From IMG/VR virus record IMGVR_UViG_3300024518_002266, positions 1-24,915 of that record: 24,915 bases of DNA. One strand, given 5' to 3'. This document shows, piece after piece, positions 7,934 through 16,485 of this stretch; within the stretch, counting starts at the first letter, position 1; every line of letters begins with the position of its first letter. Position numbers and translations under genes: made by a program. Under the pieces are notes generated by a model that saw only the letters and a program-made list of their open reading frames with translations, had not been told where the DNA came from and did not search any database. This DNA is from a virus.

Positions 7934-8214
7934 TACACAACCTCCTGAACAGCCAAGATAACTCCATTATCACTGGAACACCTACACCAAATTCTATCAG
8001 AACCAAAAAGTACATTAGCTACAGAGTAATTCTTCCCCCTACTTGTTATCAGTTTACCCACTTCATCCTCAGTGGGGATAGATGAGTCTTCTGTAATGAA
8101 TACTTTATAGTTACCTTTATTCATTAATTCCATTGCAGTACCTACCGCAATAGTTGAAACTGTGTTGATATCTACCCAACTGTCAGACACAGCCACTTCG
8201 AATACAACTGCCAT
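7933..8214 (-). CDS. Duplicated 93-aa fibre-module protein, copy B
   Basis: This paralogue of the gene at 10162-10443 has the same length and most residues identical by eye (DSWVDINTV, YKVFITED, IPTEDEVGKLITSR, SDRIWCRCSS and NGVILAVQEVV all shared). It is a compact beta-rich protein without a signal or membrane helix. Two cysteines (CRC) are conserved in both copies. AAGGAAA lies 9 bases before the ATG. It overlaps the downstream 101-residue fibre gene in a TAATG. Copy A likewise sits directly before the 574-residue fibre, so an adaptor or assembly role for the fibre that follows is a reasonable inference. I do not recognise the family. Confidence 0.85.
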   Translation of the reverse strand: MAVVFEVAVSDSWVDINTVSTIAVGTAMELMNKGNYKVFITEDSSIPTEDEVGKLITSRGKNYSVANVLFGSDRIWCRCSSDNGVILAVQEVV

Positions 8215-8266
8215 TATAAATTTCCTTAGTAATTTTAAATTATATCAGTGGTGTGCCTAACCAACT

Positions 8267-8404
8267 TTATTTCAAAGTTTTAGGACAATATGAAGAACAC
8301 TCTTCATATTGATTGTATTTTATTGGGTTGTCTCTGTTGATAAATATATTACCTTCTTTAAGACCACCTAAGGTAACTAATGAACAACCTGATCCATTGT
8401 TCAT
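8267..8404 (-). pseudogene. 45-codon remnant of the RREIE/PQCR domain
   Basis: From an ATG at 8404 the minus strand reads 45 open codons to a TAA at 8267 (MNNGSGCSLVTLGGLK..., ending SYCPKTLK). They match the last 45 residues of the 181-residue protein at 10494-11039 almost residue for residue. The first three quarters of that protein are missing. No ribosome-binding site precedes this ATG, so it is best read as the truncated end left behind when the fibre module was duplicated. The frame has no stop, so the duplication is recent or the fragment is still translated. Confidence 0.75.
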
Positions 8405-8437
8405 TAGTTATAAAAGTCAATACTTAAGGAGGTAATA

Positions 8438-10162
8438 TTACCTCTCTGTTAGTATCATAAAAGATTCCAACTCTGCCGTTACATTACTAGTTGATGAAAG
8501 GTTAGCAACTTGCCACTTAACATAATCGTTAACCTCTAACCTGACCGCGAACTGTCCGTCAAAAAAAGCTACATCCCTACTACCGAGTAAACTGCTTACA
8601 GGCCGTCGTTGTATACCGACATCTTCAAAAGATGAAGTATTGTCATTCCATTTTACAATTTTAAGTGCTAAGTCATTATTTGCAGTCCCCTCCAATACTG
8701 CATCGAAGTAGATTTTATAATCATGAGGACTAGAACCTAAATGACGAAGTTGTGAAGGAGACGGACTGTCAAAATGCTCAAGGAGTGAAGTGGTCGTACT
8801 TCCGAGTATATCGTAATAATCGCCTTGTACTGTAATTACTGTAGCCACCTCAGTTGTAATAGTGGACCTACCTCCAACATGAGTATTGTTTACACCAACA
8901 TTACCTTCCCAGTGACATGGCAGTTCAGAAGCCTCTATATTAGGTGTGATGTTAGCATCACTAGGGTTTTGCGCCCCATTTCTTGTTAAGAGCATACCCT
9001 CAAGTTGCAACGTAGATGGATTTGGAAAATTAGATGAGGTGAAATCGAGATAAGATGCGCTGGCAGGAAGGTCTACATTTTGATTAGTTTTAAACCTACT
9101 ATTCATAACAAAACCAGCCCCAGCCTCAAATACAGGACTAGTCATAGCTGGATCTAAACGCCTAACTACAGAACCTTCTAAAAAATAACCCCCACCCCAA
9201 ACTCCTGCTAAGGTTAAGGTCGGTTGTCCTCCAAACCTTCCCGTACCTGTCTCAAAACCTTGCATGTATTCTGTTATAACACCAAGACTAGTACAGTCGT
9301 TATAATTAACCCGTGACATCTCTATAGCACGAAAAGTATCAAGTGCTGTTATGTCATAAACCCTAGAGTTAGTTGTCCCTGTAATCTCTATCGCGAATTC
9401 TGCCCCGATAATATCTCCGCTTCCACCGACAGGAGAAGTGAAAAGTGTGTAGTTGTCATCAGAACAGATTAATTTAGATATATTAAAAGAATGACCTCTT
9501 AATGTAAGTCCTCCTGAAGGAACCTCTATATTTATACCTGTTCCCGTGAAATCTATAACACCATCTAAGAAATATTCAACACTAGATGACAAAGTACCTG
9601 ATAACTCATTAGGAGTCTTAACTGCCACCTGTAAGTCATAGGGATTAGGAGAACCAATTACAGTTAAACCTTGAACTAAGGCTATATCTATGTAGTTATA
9701 CTGTCCATTGGACATGGAAGGTCCATTAGCTAAAGTGTTTAAGGCTACCCCTCTATCATGATACATTTGTATCTCTACTGTATCCCCTGCTGACAAACTT
9801 ACATTAACAGATCCTTGCACATGTGCATTCATAACGCCTGTGACTTCAGCATAGGTCGTGGATAAGTAATCATTAAGTGCACCATTTACATGAAGTTCTA
9901 GTATACATTTCTCTCCAGCAGTCCAAGATTCTTCACTTGAAACAGATGCAGATATATTATAAACTCCTTCAACTGTTGCAGTAAATATACCTAAAGTTCC
10001 ATTCCATTCCCCCAGTACATCATAATCAGTTTCATTATAAATAATAGTGGTGGCCACAGTTGAAGGTATAGCTTGTGTTGTCCCTCTAACAACCCTTAAG
10101 GATGTTACAGGTCCACTGGAGGTAACAGTCCCTCCATTACCAGAAGAATGAAGTATAGTCAT
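8438..10162 (-). CDS. Fibre protein with C1q-like and beta-helix domains (574 aa)
   Basis: After a Ser/Gly-rich start, residues about 25-170 look like a C1q/TNF-type jelly roll (GIFTATVEGVYNISASVS, CILELHVNG, VSLSAGDTVEIQMYHD, IDIALV). This type of trimeric domain is common in phage fibres. Residues about 175-400 are beta-helix-like (FTGTGINIEVPSGGLTLRGH and similar). The C-terminal 150 residues form another beta-rich domain (TTEVATVITVQGDYYDI, FAVRLEVNDYVKWQVAN). It begins in a TAATG overlap with the 93-residue copy A. A perfect 16-base palindrome spans its stop codon. It is most likely one of two alternative or co-existing receptor-binding fibres; the ligand is not predictable. Confidence 0.82.
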   Translation of the reverse strand: MTILHSSGNGGTVTSSGPVTSLRVVRGTTQAIPSTVATTIIYNETDYDVLGEWNGTLGIFTATVEGVYNISASVSSEESWTAGEKCILELHVNGALNDYLSTTYAEVTGVMNAHVQGSVNVSLSAGDTVEIQMYHDRGVALNTLANGPSMSNGQYNYIDIALVQGLTVIGSPNPYDLQVAVKTPNELSGTLSSSVEYFLDGVIDFTGTGINIEVPSGGLTLRGHSFNISKLICSDDNYTLFTSPVGGSGDIIGAEFAIEITGTTNSRVYDITALDTFRAIEMSRVNYNDCTSLGVITEYMQGFETGTGRFGGQPTLTLAGVWGGGYFLEGSVVRRLDPAMTSPVFEAGAGFVMNSRFKTNQNVDLPASASYLDFTSSNFPNPSTLQLEGMLLTRNGAQNPSDANITPNIEASELPCHWEGNVGVNNTHVGGRSTITTEVATVITVQGDYYDILGSTTTSLLEHFDSPSPSQLRHLGSSPHDYKIYFDAVLEGTANNDLALKIVKWNDNTSSFEDVGIQRRPVSSLLGSRDVAFFDGQFAVRLEVNDYVKWQVANLSSTSNVTAELESFMILTER

Positions 10163-10637
10163 TACACAACCTCCTGCACTGCTAGTATAACGCCATTACC
10201 ACTGGAACATCTACACCAGATCCTATCAGAACCTGTAAGGACATTTACCACAGCGTAATTCTTCGATCTACTTGTTATTAACTTACCTACCTCATCCTCT
10301 GTAGGGATAGACGCATCTTCTGTAATAAATACCTTATAACTTCCTTTGTTCATTACTTCTACTGCAGTCCCTACTGCAATAGTTGTTACCGTGTTAATGT
10401 CCACCCAACTATCAGATACAACCACTTCGTATACAACTGCCATTTTTAATTTCCTTAGAGTTTTAAATTAGTATCAGTATTGCCTAACTAACTTTATTTC
10501 AAAGTTTTAGGGCTGTATGGAGAACACTCTTCATATTGATTGTATTTGTTAGGGTTGTCTCGGTTAATAAATATATTATCTTCCTTAAGACCGCCTAATA
10601 TAACTTGTGAACAACCTGATCCATTGTTCATAAATTC
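10141..10637. repeat. Direct repeat, fibre-module duplication copy A
   Basis: Counterpart of 7912-8410. This copy is attached to the intact 181-residue gene, so it is probably the original arrangement, with copy B the truncated derivative. Homology includes noncoding bases between the genes (atttccttag and tttatttcaaagtttta), which shows a DNA-level duplication rather than protein convergence. Confidence 0.8.
10162..10443 (-). CDS. Duplicated 93-aa fibre-module protein, copy A
   Basis: Partner of the gene at 7933-8214, with substitutions mostly conservative (F5Y, A8V, S20T, M28V). Absolute conservation of the CRC pair and of the C-terminal VILAVQEVV, with no length change, indicates that both copies are under selection as proteins. 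AAGGAAA precedes the ATG. It lies between the 181-residue gene and the 574-residue fibre, in the same order as copy B relative to the remnant and the next fibre gene. Its role as an adaptor for the next fibre is inferred from context only. Confidence 0.85.
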   Translation of the reverse strand: MAVVYEVVVSDSWVDINTVTTIAVGTAVEVMNKGSYKVFITEDASIPTEDEVGKLITSRSKNYAVVNVLTGSDRIWCRCSSGNGVILAVQEVV

Positions 10638-11039
10638 TGTTCTGCATTGAGGTAATAAATTCCAAGGAGCTTTTAAAAAGTTACTTAAAGCTAAGTACCA
10701 TTCTTCCTCTTTACTTGATTCCTCAATTTCTATTTCTCGTCTACCTCTCTTTTCTCTGATACGACCTTTAACAGACCCCGCTAAAGCAGTTTCCATTAGC
10801 CAAAAGTAAACAAATTTAATTGTGTTAAATAAAACAAGACATTCATTGTCAGGGTATAACTGTTCCCATTGTTCTAAAAAGTACGCTACGACAGCCCTTG
10901 GAATATCCTCCTCAGTTAGACCTAAAAGTAAATAAATAAGATCAACTAAAGAAGAATCGGGAGGGATGATATCTTCACCACCTCCCCATTTAAATATACC
11001 AGAACCAAAAATACCTGATTGTCGTATTCCTGATCTCAT
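10494..11039 (-). CDS. Stand-alone RREIE/PQCR-domain structural protein (181 aa)
   Basis: I do not recognise the family. After about 35 Gly-rich N-terminal residues (SGIFGSGIFKWGGG) comes a conserved domain of about 145 residues that is also the C-terminus of the 801-residue protein directly upstream. The two share IYLLLGLT, DIP, YPDN, REKRGRREIE, NFLK, LPQCR, NQY and SPYSPK. The first part looks helical, the middle is highly charged, and the end is rich in Asn, Asp and Tyr. It starts 12 bases after the 801-residue gene with AAGGTG before the ATG. The domain may anchor fibres or necks to the virion; this rests only on position in a fibre cluster. Confidence 0.8.
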   Translation of the reverse strand: MRSGIRQSGIFGSGIFKWGGGEDIIPPDSSLVDLIYLLLGLTEEDIPRAVVAYFLEQWEQLYPDNECLVLFNTIKFVYFWLMETALAGSVKGRIREKRGRREIEIEESSKEEEWYLALSNFLKAPWNLLPQCRTEFMNNGSGCSQVILGGLKEDNIFINRDNPNKYNQYEECSPYSPKTLK

Positions 11040-11051
11040 AATACACCTTAC

Positions 11052-13457
11052 TTAAAGTTTAACGTTACCTCTTAAACCTCTTCTACCTATTCTAGGTTTT
11101 GGACTATAAGGGGATGTTTCACTGTACTGGTTAAAACTATTAGGATCATCACGAACTCTTTCAACTTCATCCTTTTTAGTTCCCCCGACAGTTAACCTTG
11201 AGTTACCTGCACCGTTAGCTACAAAATCCGCTCGGCATTGTGGTAGTATTTCCCATGGAGATTTCAAGAAATTATCAAGAGCTGTTTTCCAATTAACCGC
11301 GTTATTTGAATTCTCTACTTCTATTTCACGACGACCTCTCTTCTCCCTACGTTTACCACTCACTGCTTTAGCACTAGCACTCCCGACTAACCAATTGTAG
11401 ATAGACTTAACAGTGTTATAAATAACCATGCAATTATTATCAGGGTAAATTAAAGACCATTGAGCAATAAAGTAATCTATCACTTCAGCAGGAATATCTG
11501 CTGGAGTTAGTCCAAGTAGTAAGTAAATAATACTAGAACCTAATGCAGATGTTGTTACATAGAATGAAGAATCTGCAGTACCTACAGTTACCGTTACTGT
11601 GCTTGTGGTGTTATTATCTAATGAAGAAAGAACTCTAAGAGTTACAGTATCATCATTAACAACTGTTCCTGCTACTGTAGTAAAAGCTCCACCATTAATA
11701 GAATAACTTCCACCTTCAACTTCAATAGGAGATGCACCAGTTAACCCTAGTACAATTTCTACATTAGAAGGGGTTAAGGTATTTACATCAACATCAATTA
11801 CACTGTTAAAAACAAGTTCTGGTATAGGATTTAAATTACCTGCAGTCGTTACTGAGTAATCTGTATCTAATTCACCAACACTTAATGTGATTACAGTCTC
11901 TGTTAAGTATGAAGCAGATGAAGTTTGTCTTACAGAAACAGTGTCATTTAAATCAATGGTTCCTGTTACAGAAGTGAAAGCACCTCCGTTAATAGAGAAC
12001 TCACCACCAGCAGTAACACTTATATCAACTGTATCTGTAATACCTGTTACAGTTTCTGTGTTAGAGGTGTAAACTGTAGATAAATCAGCATCAACTACCG
12101 GAGTAAATACTATTGCATCTGGTAAGAAGCTTTTTACCGTTGTCACAGTCCAATCTGTTGACCATCCTCCAGCATCTAAGGTCGTTATGACGGGAGTAAA
12201 GTGAGAAGATGAAGAAGTAGTCCTTAATTGTAAAGTGTCCCCTGTATCAACTACAGAAGGCGCTGAGGTGTATGCTGCACTGTTTAATGAGTACTCACCA
12301 TCAACCACACTCAATGCTACAGGATTTATTAAACCTTCTACTGTTATTATATCAGATATAGTGACAGTATTTAAAACTATATCACTTTGATCTGTGAAAT
12401 TAAAAGGATATGGCGTTGTATCAGGTCGTGTTATGGAGAATTCTAAAGGAGGAAGTACAGTGCTTGTACTTATGTCTAAAACTTCCCAATTCCCATACAC
12501 ATCGTCTTCAGGATCAACTGTAGGTAACCATGAACCATCTACTGTTAGTCCTACTTCCGATGAAACTCTTAATTGATCTCCAACTTCTGGAGTAAAAGCT
12601 CTGTCATTTACTGACAACCAATAGAAACTTTCTGTACTTCCTTCAGCAGGAATAGGTCCTGTAAATAACTCAGAGAACCAACCAACTCTATTGAGAAGTG
12701 TTAAATCATCTACTTGGACTACAGAAGTAGAGTCATCTGCTATTAAACTTAGTCCTGTAGTTTCCCAAGGAATATTAATATCATCAGGAATAGTACAAGT
12801 TACTGTAGTCCCGACCTGACCATCAATTACTAAAGATTCTCCGCCAAGAGTTACAGATGTAATTGGGTCAAATATATCAGGAACATCAAAAGTAATAACT
12901 CCATCAGGAACAATGTCCCCAGTTAAGTTTTCTATTAATGGTTGAAAAATATCATATGTTTGTTCAGCAGACCTACTATCTGTACTTACATCAAATACTG
13001 CCCAAGAACCTTCTACATTTAAAGCAGGATCTATTGTAGGAACCCATGAACCATCTACAGTCAATCCAACACTATCTTCATACTGTAATTGGTCAGGGAT
13101 TAAAGGAGTTATTCCTAAGTCATTAACTGTTAACCAATAAAAGCTTTCAGTACTTAACTCAGCAGGGATAACTCCGTCGAACAGAATAGAACTCCAACCA
13201 ACCCTATCTAGTAAAGTTAATGCTGGGATATCTGCTGAATCTGTTCCATCACTTGCAGTAAGTGTAAGTCCTGCCGTCCCCCATACAATATTTATATCGA
13301 AAGGGATAGTGCAAGTGACTAAATTAGCCACCTCACTATCAATCGTAAGAGATTCACCGCCTAAAGTAGCAGAAGTGATTGTGTTAAGATCTGTTGTAGT
13401 AAATGTTATAATTTCATTTGGGGCTATAACACCCGTTAAATCACCTATTGCTGGCAT
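11052..13457 (-). CDS. Ig-repeat virion protein with C-terminal RREIE/PQCR domain (801 aa)
   Basis: The protein is modular. Residues about 5-165 and 175-335 are tandem copies of one all-beta unit (TLGGESL, VTCTIP, DINI, STESFYWL, VGLTVDGSW, PTxDP in both). Residues about 350-440, 447-538 and 547-636 are three Ig-like repeats of the kind common in phage and bacterial surface proteins (EYSxNxxAFT, DTVxxRxxSS, VTT). Residues 641-786 are the conserved domain shared with the 181-residue protein, followed by a basic tail (RIGRRGLRGNVKL). This is probably a virion fibre or decoration protein in which Ig domains bind carbohydrate or host surface and the C-terminus attaches to the particle. The latter is inference. 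AGAGG precedes the ATG. Confidence 0.8.
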   Translation of the reverse strand: MPAIGDLTGVIAPNEIITFTTTDLNTITSATLGGESLTIDSEVANLVTCTIPFDINIVWGTAGLTLTASDGTDSADIPALTLLDRVGWSSILFDGVIPAELSTESFYWLTVNDLGITPLIPDQLQYEDSVGLTVDGSWVPTIDPALNVEGSWAVFDVSTDSRSAEQTYDIFQPLIENLTGDIVPDGVITFDVPDIFDPITSVTLGGESLVIDGQVGTTVTCTIPDDINIPWETTGLSLIADDSTSVVQVDDLTLLNRVGWFSELFTGPIPAEGSTESFYWLSVNDRAFTPEVGDQLRVSSEVGLTVDGSWLPTVDPEDDVYGNWEVLDISTSTVLPPLEFSITRPDTTPYPFNFTDQSDIVLNTVTISDIITVEGLINPVALSVVDGEYSLNSAAYTSAPSVVDTGDTLQLRTTSSSSHFTPVITTLDAGGWSTDWTVTTVKSFLPDAIVFTPVVDADLSTVYTSNTETVTGITDTVDISVTAGGEFSINGGAFTSVTGTIDLNDTVSVRQTSSASYLTETVITLSVGELDTDYSVTTAGNLNPIPELVFNSVIDVDVNTLTPSNVEIVLGLTGASPIEVEGGSYSINGGAFTTVAGTVVNDDTVTLRVLSSLDNNTTSTVTVTVGTADSSFYVTTSALGSSIIYLLLGLTPADIPAEVIDYFIAQWSLIYPDNNCMVIYNTVKSIYNWLVGSASAKAVSGKRREKRGRREIEVENSNNAVNWKTALDNFLKSPWEILPQCRADFVANGAGNSRLTVGGTKKDEVERVRDDPNSFNQYSETSPYSPKPRIGRRGLRGNVKL

Positions 13458-13472
13458 TTTATAACCTCTACG

Positions 13473-15344
13473 TTATGCTTGAATTTCTGAAGTTGTCCAA
13501 CCGTATTCAAAAGAAGGAATGGGTCCAATAAGTGCAATCAATGCAGGACGTGGATCATAAACGAAAGCTCCATTACCACCACCGTTAATAGAAACATCTG
13601 TACCAGCTCCAATATTAGAAGAGGGACTGTTACAGTAAATCATAGGAACTAAAGGAGTTCTAGCACACCATAAATTAAATACTCTCGTAATTCTAGGTAC
13701 TGCAGGAGCAGCTAAGTCTGCATCAATTATATAAACAATAGGAGGTGCAGTTTTATCAGTTGTGTCTACACAAACACCTAATGTACCGCCACCTGAATGA
13801 AAAGCTGTGTTGTTGTTAGGTAAGAAGAATGCATTTCCAGTTGGAGTTAAGTTACTTCCATTAACCCATTGCTGTCCTAAGAAATCTCCAGGATTTACAG
13901 CAGGTATAAAACTAAAACCACCAGCGTTATCTGCTATAGTACCGGCTGTTGCACCAGACCACATTCTAGAAGTAGTGGCTAAAGGTAACATATTCAATAC
14001 AGATGACAGACCACAACCAAATTCACCATCACCAGCAACTGCTGTAATTTCGAAGTAGCGAAAGGTTCCCCAGTTTGCATGATTTGCACCAGTACTCAAC
14101 TTAAACGGATCTGAAGTTTCAAATCTTACATTATTATCTGTTATATCAGCAATATCAGGATGAGTTTTAGCGGCATCGAATACTGTATTTCCAACATGAG
14201 TTAAAGTACCATCTACTAAAATATTAACCGTGTCAGTAAATACACCACCGTAGGTATCTTCATAAGTAGCCCTAATACGGTAATAACCTTCTACTTCAGG
14301 GGTAAACGTTAATTGTCCTCCTGTAGGAGTTGCTACACCACTATCAGTCCAATTAATGAAATCATTGAACCATTGAATGTCAGAGGTTCTGTCTACACCA
14401 TCAGCATCTGTACATACAGCATCTAATATAATCTCTACACCAACAGCAGGAGATACAGGAGGAGTGGTTGTAATGTTTAATGACGTAGATCCTGCAGGAG
14501 TAGGTCTATTGCCTTCAATACCCCATCCTAGTACTAATCCAGTTGTATCAGCTCCAGCGTTTGTTAACAGCGTGTCAACGTCAACGGGAAATGGTCTGTT
14601 ATTAACATCTCCACCAGTGTTAAGTTTAAAATACCAATCTCTTTCTTGGTCTGTATCGTTTTCTGTTTTAGCAACAAAAGATACAGGAGTTGTAATACTT
14701 AACAGTTGATCAAACACTACAGTATTTAAGTCAACATCTATTACATAGACATGTGGGTTAGTTTGATAGTTAACAGCAACTACATAATCTCTACCATTAG
14801 CAGAAACAGACGCACCGTTATAATAAGCACTTTGTCCAATTAATACAGTATCTAAACCACCACCACCTTGATCTTGTGCAGAGAGGATATCAGCTTCCAC
14901 TCCAACTCCCCAAAAAGATCTGAATGTTGGAATAGTTTTCCCTTCACAATGTATAGTTGACCAACCTTGTCCTTGAGTAATAGTTGAATCTACTTTGTAG
15001 ACCGAATTACCACCTGGAGCACGTACTCTCAGCCTTTGTCGAGATATGTAAGGAGTCACAGAACCTACAGGTAATGATCCTTCCAAAATAAAACGTGGCA
15101 TAACGATAATGGCGTCAATTCTTATTTGTAATGCTGTTTTAGTTGCACTTGCATCTAGTGCAGTAACTAATGATTGTGCTGTAGATACATCAGCTTGTTC
15201 TGTGGTATATTCAGCTAATTCAACAGCTTCTGTTGCTACTTCTTCTGGTGTGGGAGGTGGTACGAAAGAACCGTCAGGATATGCACCATACATAATTCCA
15301 TCGATTGAAGCTAGGATAGGAATTCTACCGTTGATACTAGCCAT
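13473..15344 (-). CDS. Virion protein with coiled coil, SPRY-like and Ig-like domains (623 aa)
   Basis: The N-terminus (MASINGRIPILASIDGIMYG) is followed by a short Ala/Glu/Thr coiled coil at about 33-75. Residues about 83-260 and 385-623 look like two related SPRY/B30.2-type beta-sandwiches: both have a YxxG/ANWGTFRYFEIT-like entry and a strand with VYVIDVDL or VYIIDADL. An Ig-like domain lies between them (about 285-380, DIQWFNDFINWTDSG...YYRIRATYED). Such proteins act as fibres, head decorations or host-binding appendages. It is the first gene after the capsid terminator, with GGAG 8 bases before the ATG. I could not see a promoter of its own, so expression probably comes from read-through. 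Domain names rest on pattern alone. Confidence 0.78.
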   Translation of the reverse strand: MASINGRIPILASIDGIMYGAYPDGSFVPPPTPEEVATEAVELAEYTTEQADVSTAQSLVTALDASATKTALQIRIDAIIVMPRFILEGSLPVGSVTPYISRQRLRVRAPGGNSVYKVDSTITQGQGWSTIHCEGKTIPTFRSFWGVGVEADILSAQDQGGGGLDTVLIGQSAYYNGASVSANGRDYVVAVNYQTNPHVYVIDVDLNTVVFDQLLSITTPVSFVAKTENDTDQERDWYFKLNTGGDVNNRPFPVDVDTLLTNAGADTTGLVLGWGIEGNRPTPAGSTSLNITTTPPVSPAVGVEIILDAVCTDADGVDRTSDIQWFNDFINWTDSGVATPTGGQLTFTPEVEGYYRIRATYEDTYGGVFTDTVNILVDGTLTHVGNTVFDAAKTHPDIADITDNNVRFETSDPFKLSTGANHANWGTFRYFEITAVAGDGEFGCGLSSVLNMLPLATTSRMWSGATAGTIADNAGGFSFIPAVNPGDFLGQQWVNGSNLTPTGNAFFLPNNNTAFHSGGGTLGVCVDTTDKTAPPIVYIIDADLAAPAVPRITRVFNLWCARTPLVPMIYCNSPSSNIGAGTDVSINGGGNGAFVYDPRPALIALIGPIPSFEYGWTTSEIQA

Positions 15345-15370
15345 TTAAATTCTCCATTGTGTTTTTTAGA

Positions 15371-15400
15371 AACAAAAAACCCGCCAAAAGAGGCGGGTTT
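15371..15400 (-). terminator. Intrinsic terminator after the major capsid gene
   Basis: A 9-bp perfect stem AAACCCGCC/GGCGGGTTT (15377-15385 with 15392-15400) and a 6-base loop are followed on the minus strand by TTTTTTG. This is a textbook Rho-independent terminator. It separates highly expressed head genes from the fibre genes, which would then be made by partial read-through at lower copy number. Confidence 0.9.
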
Positions 15401-15421
15401 GTATAAAAGACTAACCCGTTA

Positions 15422-16471
15422 TTAAGTTAGTTGGATAATAGCTCCAGGCTTAGTAGTCCAATACAGCTTACGGGCTTGAGTTTCCAAAGTATGACCTTCA
15501 TCATTAGCTTCAGTTTGTTCGAAAGAGAACAATTCAGCACCGCCTTTATTAGCCATTGACAACTTGTTAGCAGGACCCCAGTAACCACGGAATAGATCAC
15601 GTGTACCACTAGGAACAGCAATACCTTGACCAGCACCTAGTACTTTAACTTCATTACCATCTGCATCGGTGAAAGAAGGATTATAAGCCATGAAGCGAAC
15701 TCCACGATGCTCAAAGTTATCAACAACACCCCATTTATAATAATCTACGTTTTCATCACGTAAACGTTGCTTACCGCTGTTTTGGTACATGTTGTATACA
15801 TCACGGAACTCAGGATTAGCAACGATCTCATCAAACAAAGCTGGATCAAGGTAAAAGTCAAAACCGCTCATCGCAGAACCAGCTTTATATCCAGCAGAAC
15901 TTTTACGTTTAACTAGAGAGATTTGCTCGTCTAAAGTATTAGCAGCAAGGTCTACTGTGAAATCTGCGGCTTTGTTCAAACCAAACATGTCATACATGTC
16001 AGTGAAACCTGTAGCAGCTCCAGCAGGGATATTACCAACCATTGCTTCAAATCGTAAATACTCATCAGTTTGGTCATGAGCTAGTCTAAGATCCATCAAC
16101 TTATCAGCACGTACAGCAGCAAAAGTTTCTTCCATATCAGAATCACCTGGACGACGTTGACCTTGAATGTCTTGAACATCGATATAGTCATCATCTGAGT
16201 AATAAAGAAGAGCCATTGCAAATTGTTGAACGTCACGATCTTTACCAACATTACTACCTTTAGCACGAGGGTTACTCGCAGGGATCAAACGAATCTCGTT
16301 AGAGATACGATCAAAGATAATAGAAACTTGTGAAGTTGTTTTAATATTGAAATCGCCGTTAGCTCGGATAAAGCCAAACTGGTTATCAATTTCATTAATC
16401 TCGGTAGTCCAATCAGACAAACCGTTGATGTTACTAGGATCGCGTGTTACCGCTTTAAGTAATTCAGTCAT
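15422..16471 (-). CDS. Major capsid protein, lambda gpE-like (HK97 fold)
   Basis: This is the main shell protein. The 349-residue length and pattern fit the lambda gpE family: an N-terminal receptor-like strand region (GFIRANGDFNIKTTSQVSIIFDR), the acidic hinge (DYIDVQDIQGQRRPGD), the spine helix (TFAAVRADKLMDLRLAHDQTD) and a conserved C-terminal segment with VPSGTRDLFRGYWGPAN near residues 288-305. It lies right after the decoration gene, in the order lambda also uses (D then E), and before a strong terminator. AAGGAAA lies 12 bases before the ATG. Family assignment is from motif recognition without a search. Confidence 0.93.
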   Translation of the reverse strand: MTELLKAVTRDPSNINGLSDWTTEINEIDNQFGFIRANGDFNIKTTSQVSIIFDRISNEIRLIPASNPRAKGSNVGKDRDVQQFAMALLYYSDDDYIDVQDIQGQRRPGDSDMEETFAAVRADKLMDLRLAHDQTDEYLRFEAMVGNIPAGAATGFTDMYDMFGLNKAADFTVDLAANTLDEQISLVKRKSSAGYKAGSAMSGFDFYLDPALFDEIVANPEFRDVYNMYQNSGKQRLRDENVDYYKWGVVDNFEHRGVRFMAYNPSFTDADGNEVKVLGAGQGIAVPSGTRDLFRGYWGPANKLSMANKGGAELFSFEQTEANDEGHTLETQARKLYWTTKPGAIIQLT

Positions 16472-16485
16472 TGTTATTTATTTCC

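Larger units (their letters stand above)
7912..8410. repeat. Direct repeat, fibre-module duplication copy B
   Basis: This segment matches 10141-10637 across the end of the RREIE/PQCR domain, the following spacer, the whole 93-residue gene, and the first few codons of the downstream gene (MTIL). Similarity stops abruptly upstream near the sequence ccattgttcat. The two copies are in the same orientation, about 2.2 kb apart, and flank the 574-residue fibre gene. Boundaries are read by eye. Confidence 0.8.

Noticed and set aside
8429-8444. Perfect 16-base palindrome GAGGTAATATTACCTC as a terminator or operator
   Set aside because: It spans the stop codon of the 574-residue gene, has only a 4-base loop and no following T-run, so I could not support a function.
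13807-15348. Plus-strand reading frames opposite the 623-residue virion gene (also 7169-7387, 11887-12072, 12394-12576, 17877-18074, 21569-21823)
   Set aside because: Composition is low-complexity and antisense to clear coding sequence, with no start signals; they are shadows of the minus-strand genes.
15427-15636. Second minus-strand frame inside the capsid gene
   Set aside because: It overlaps the end of the major capsid protein in another frame and has no ribosome-binding site or recognisable content.
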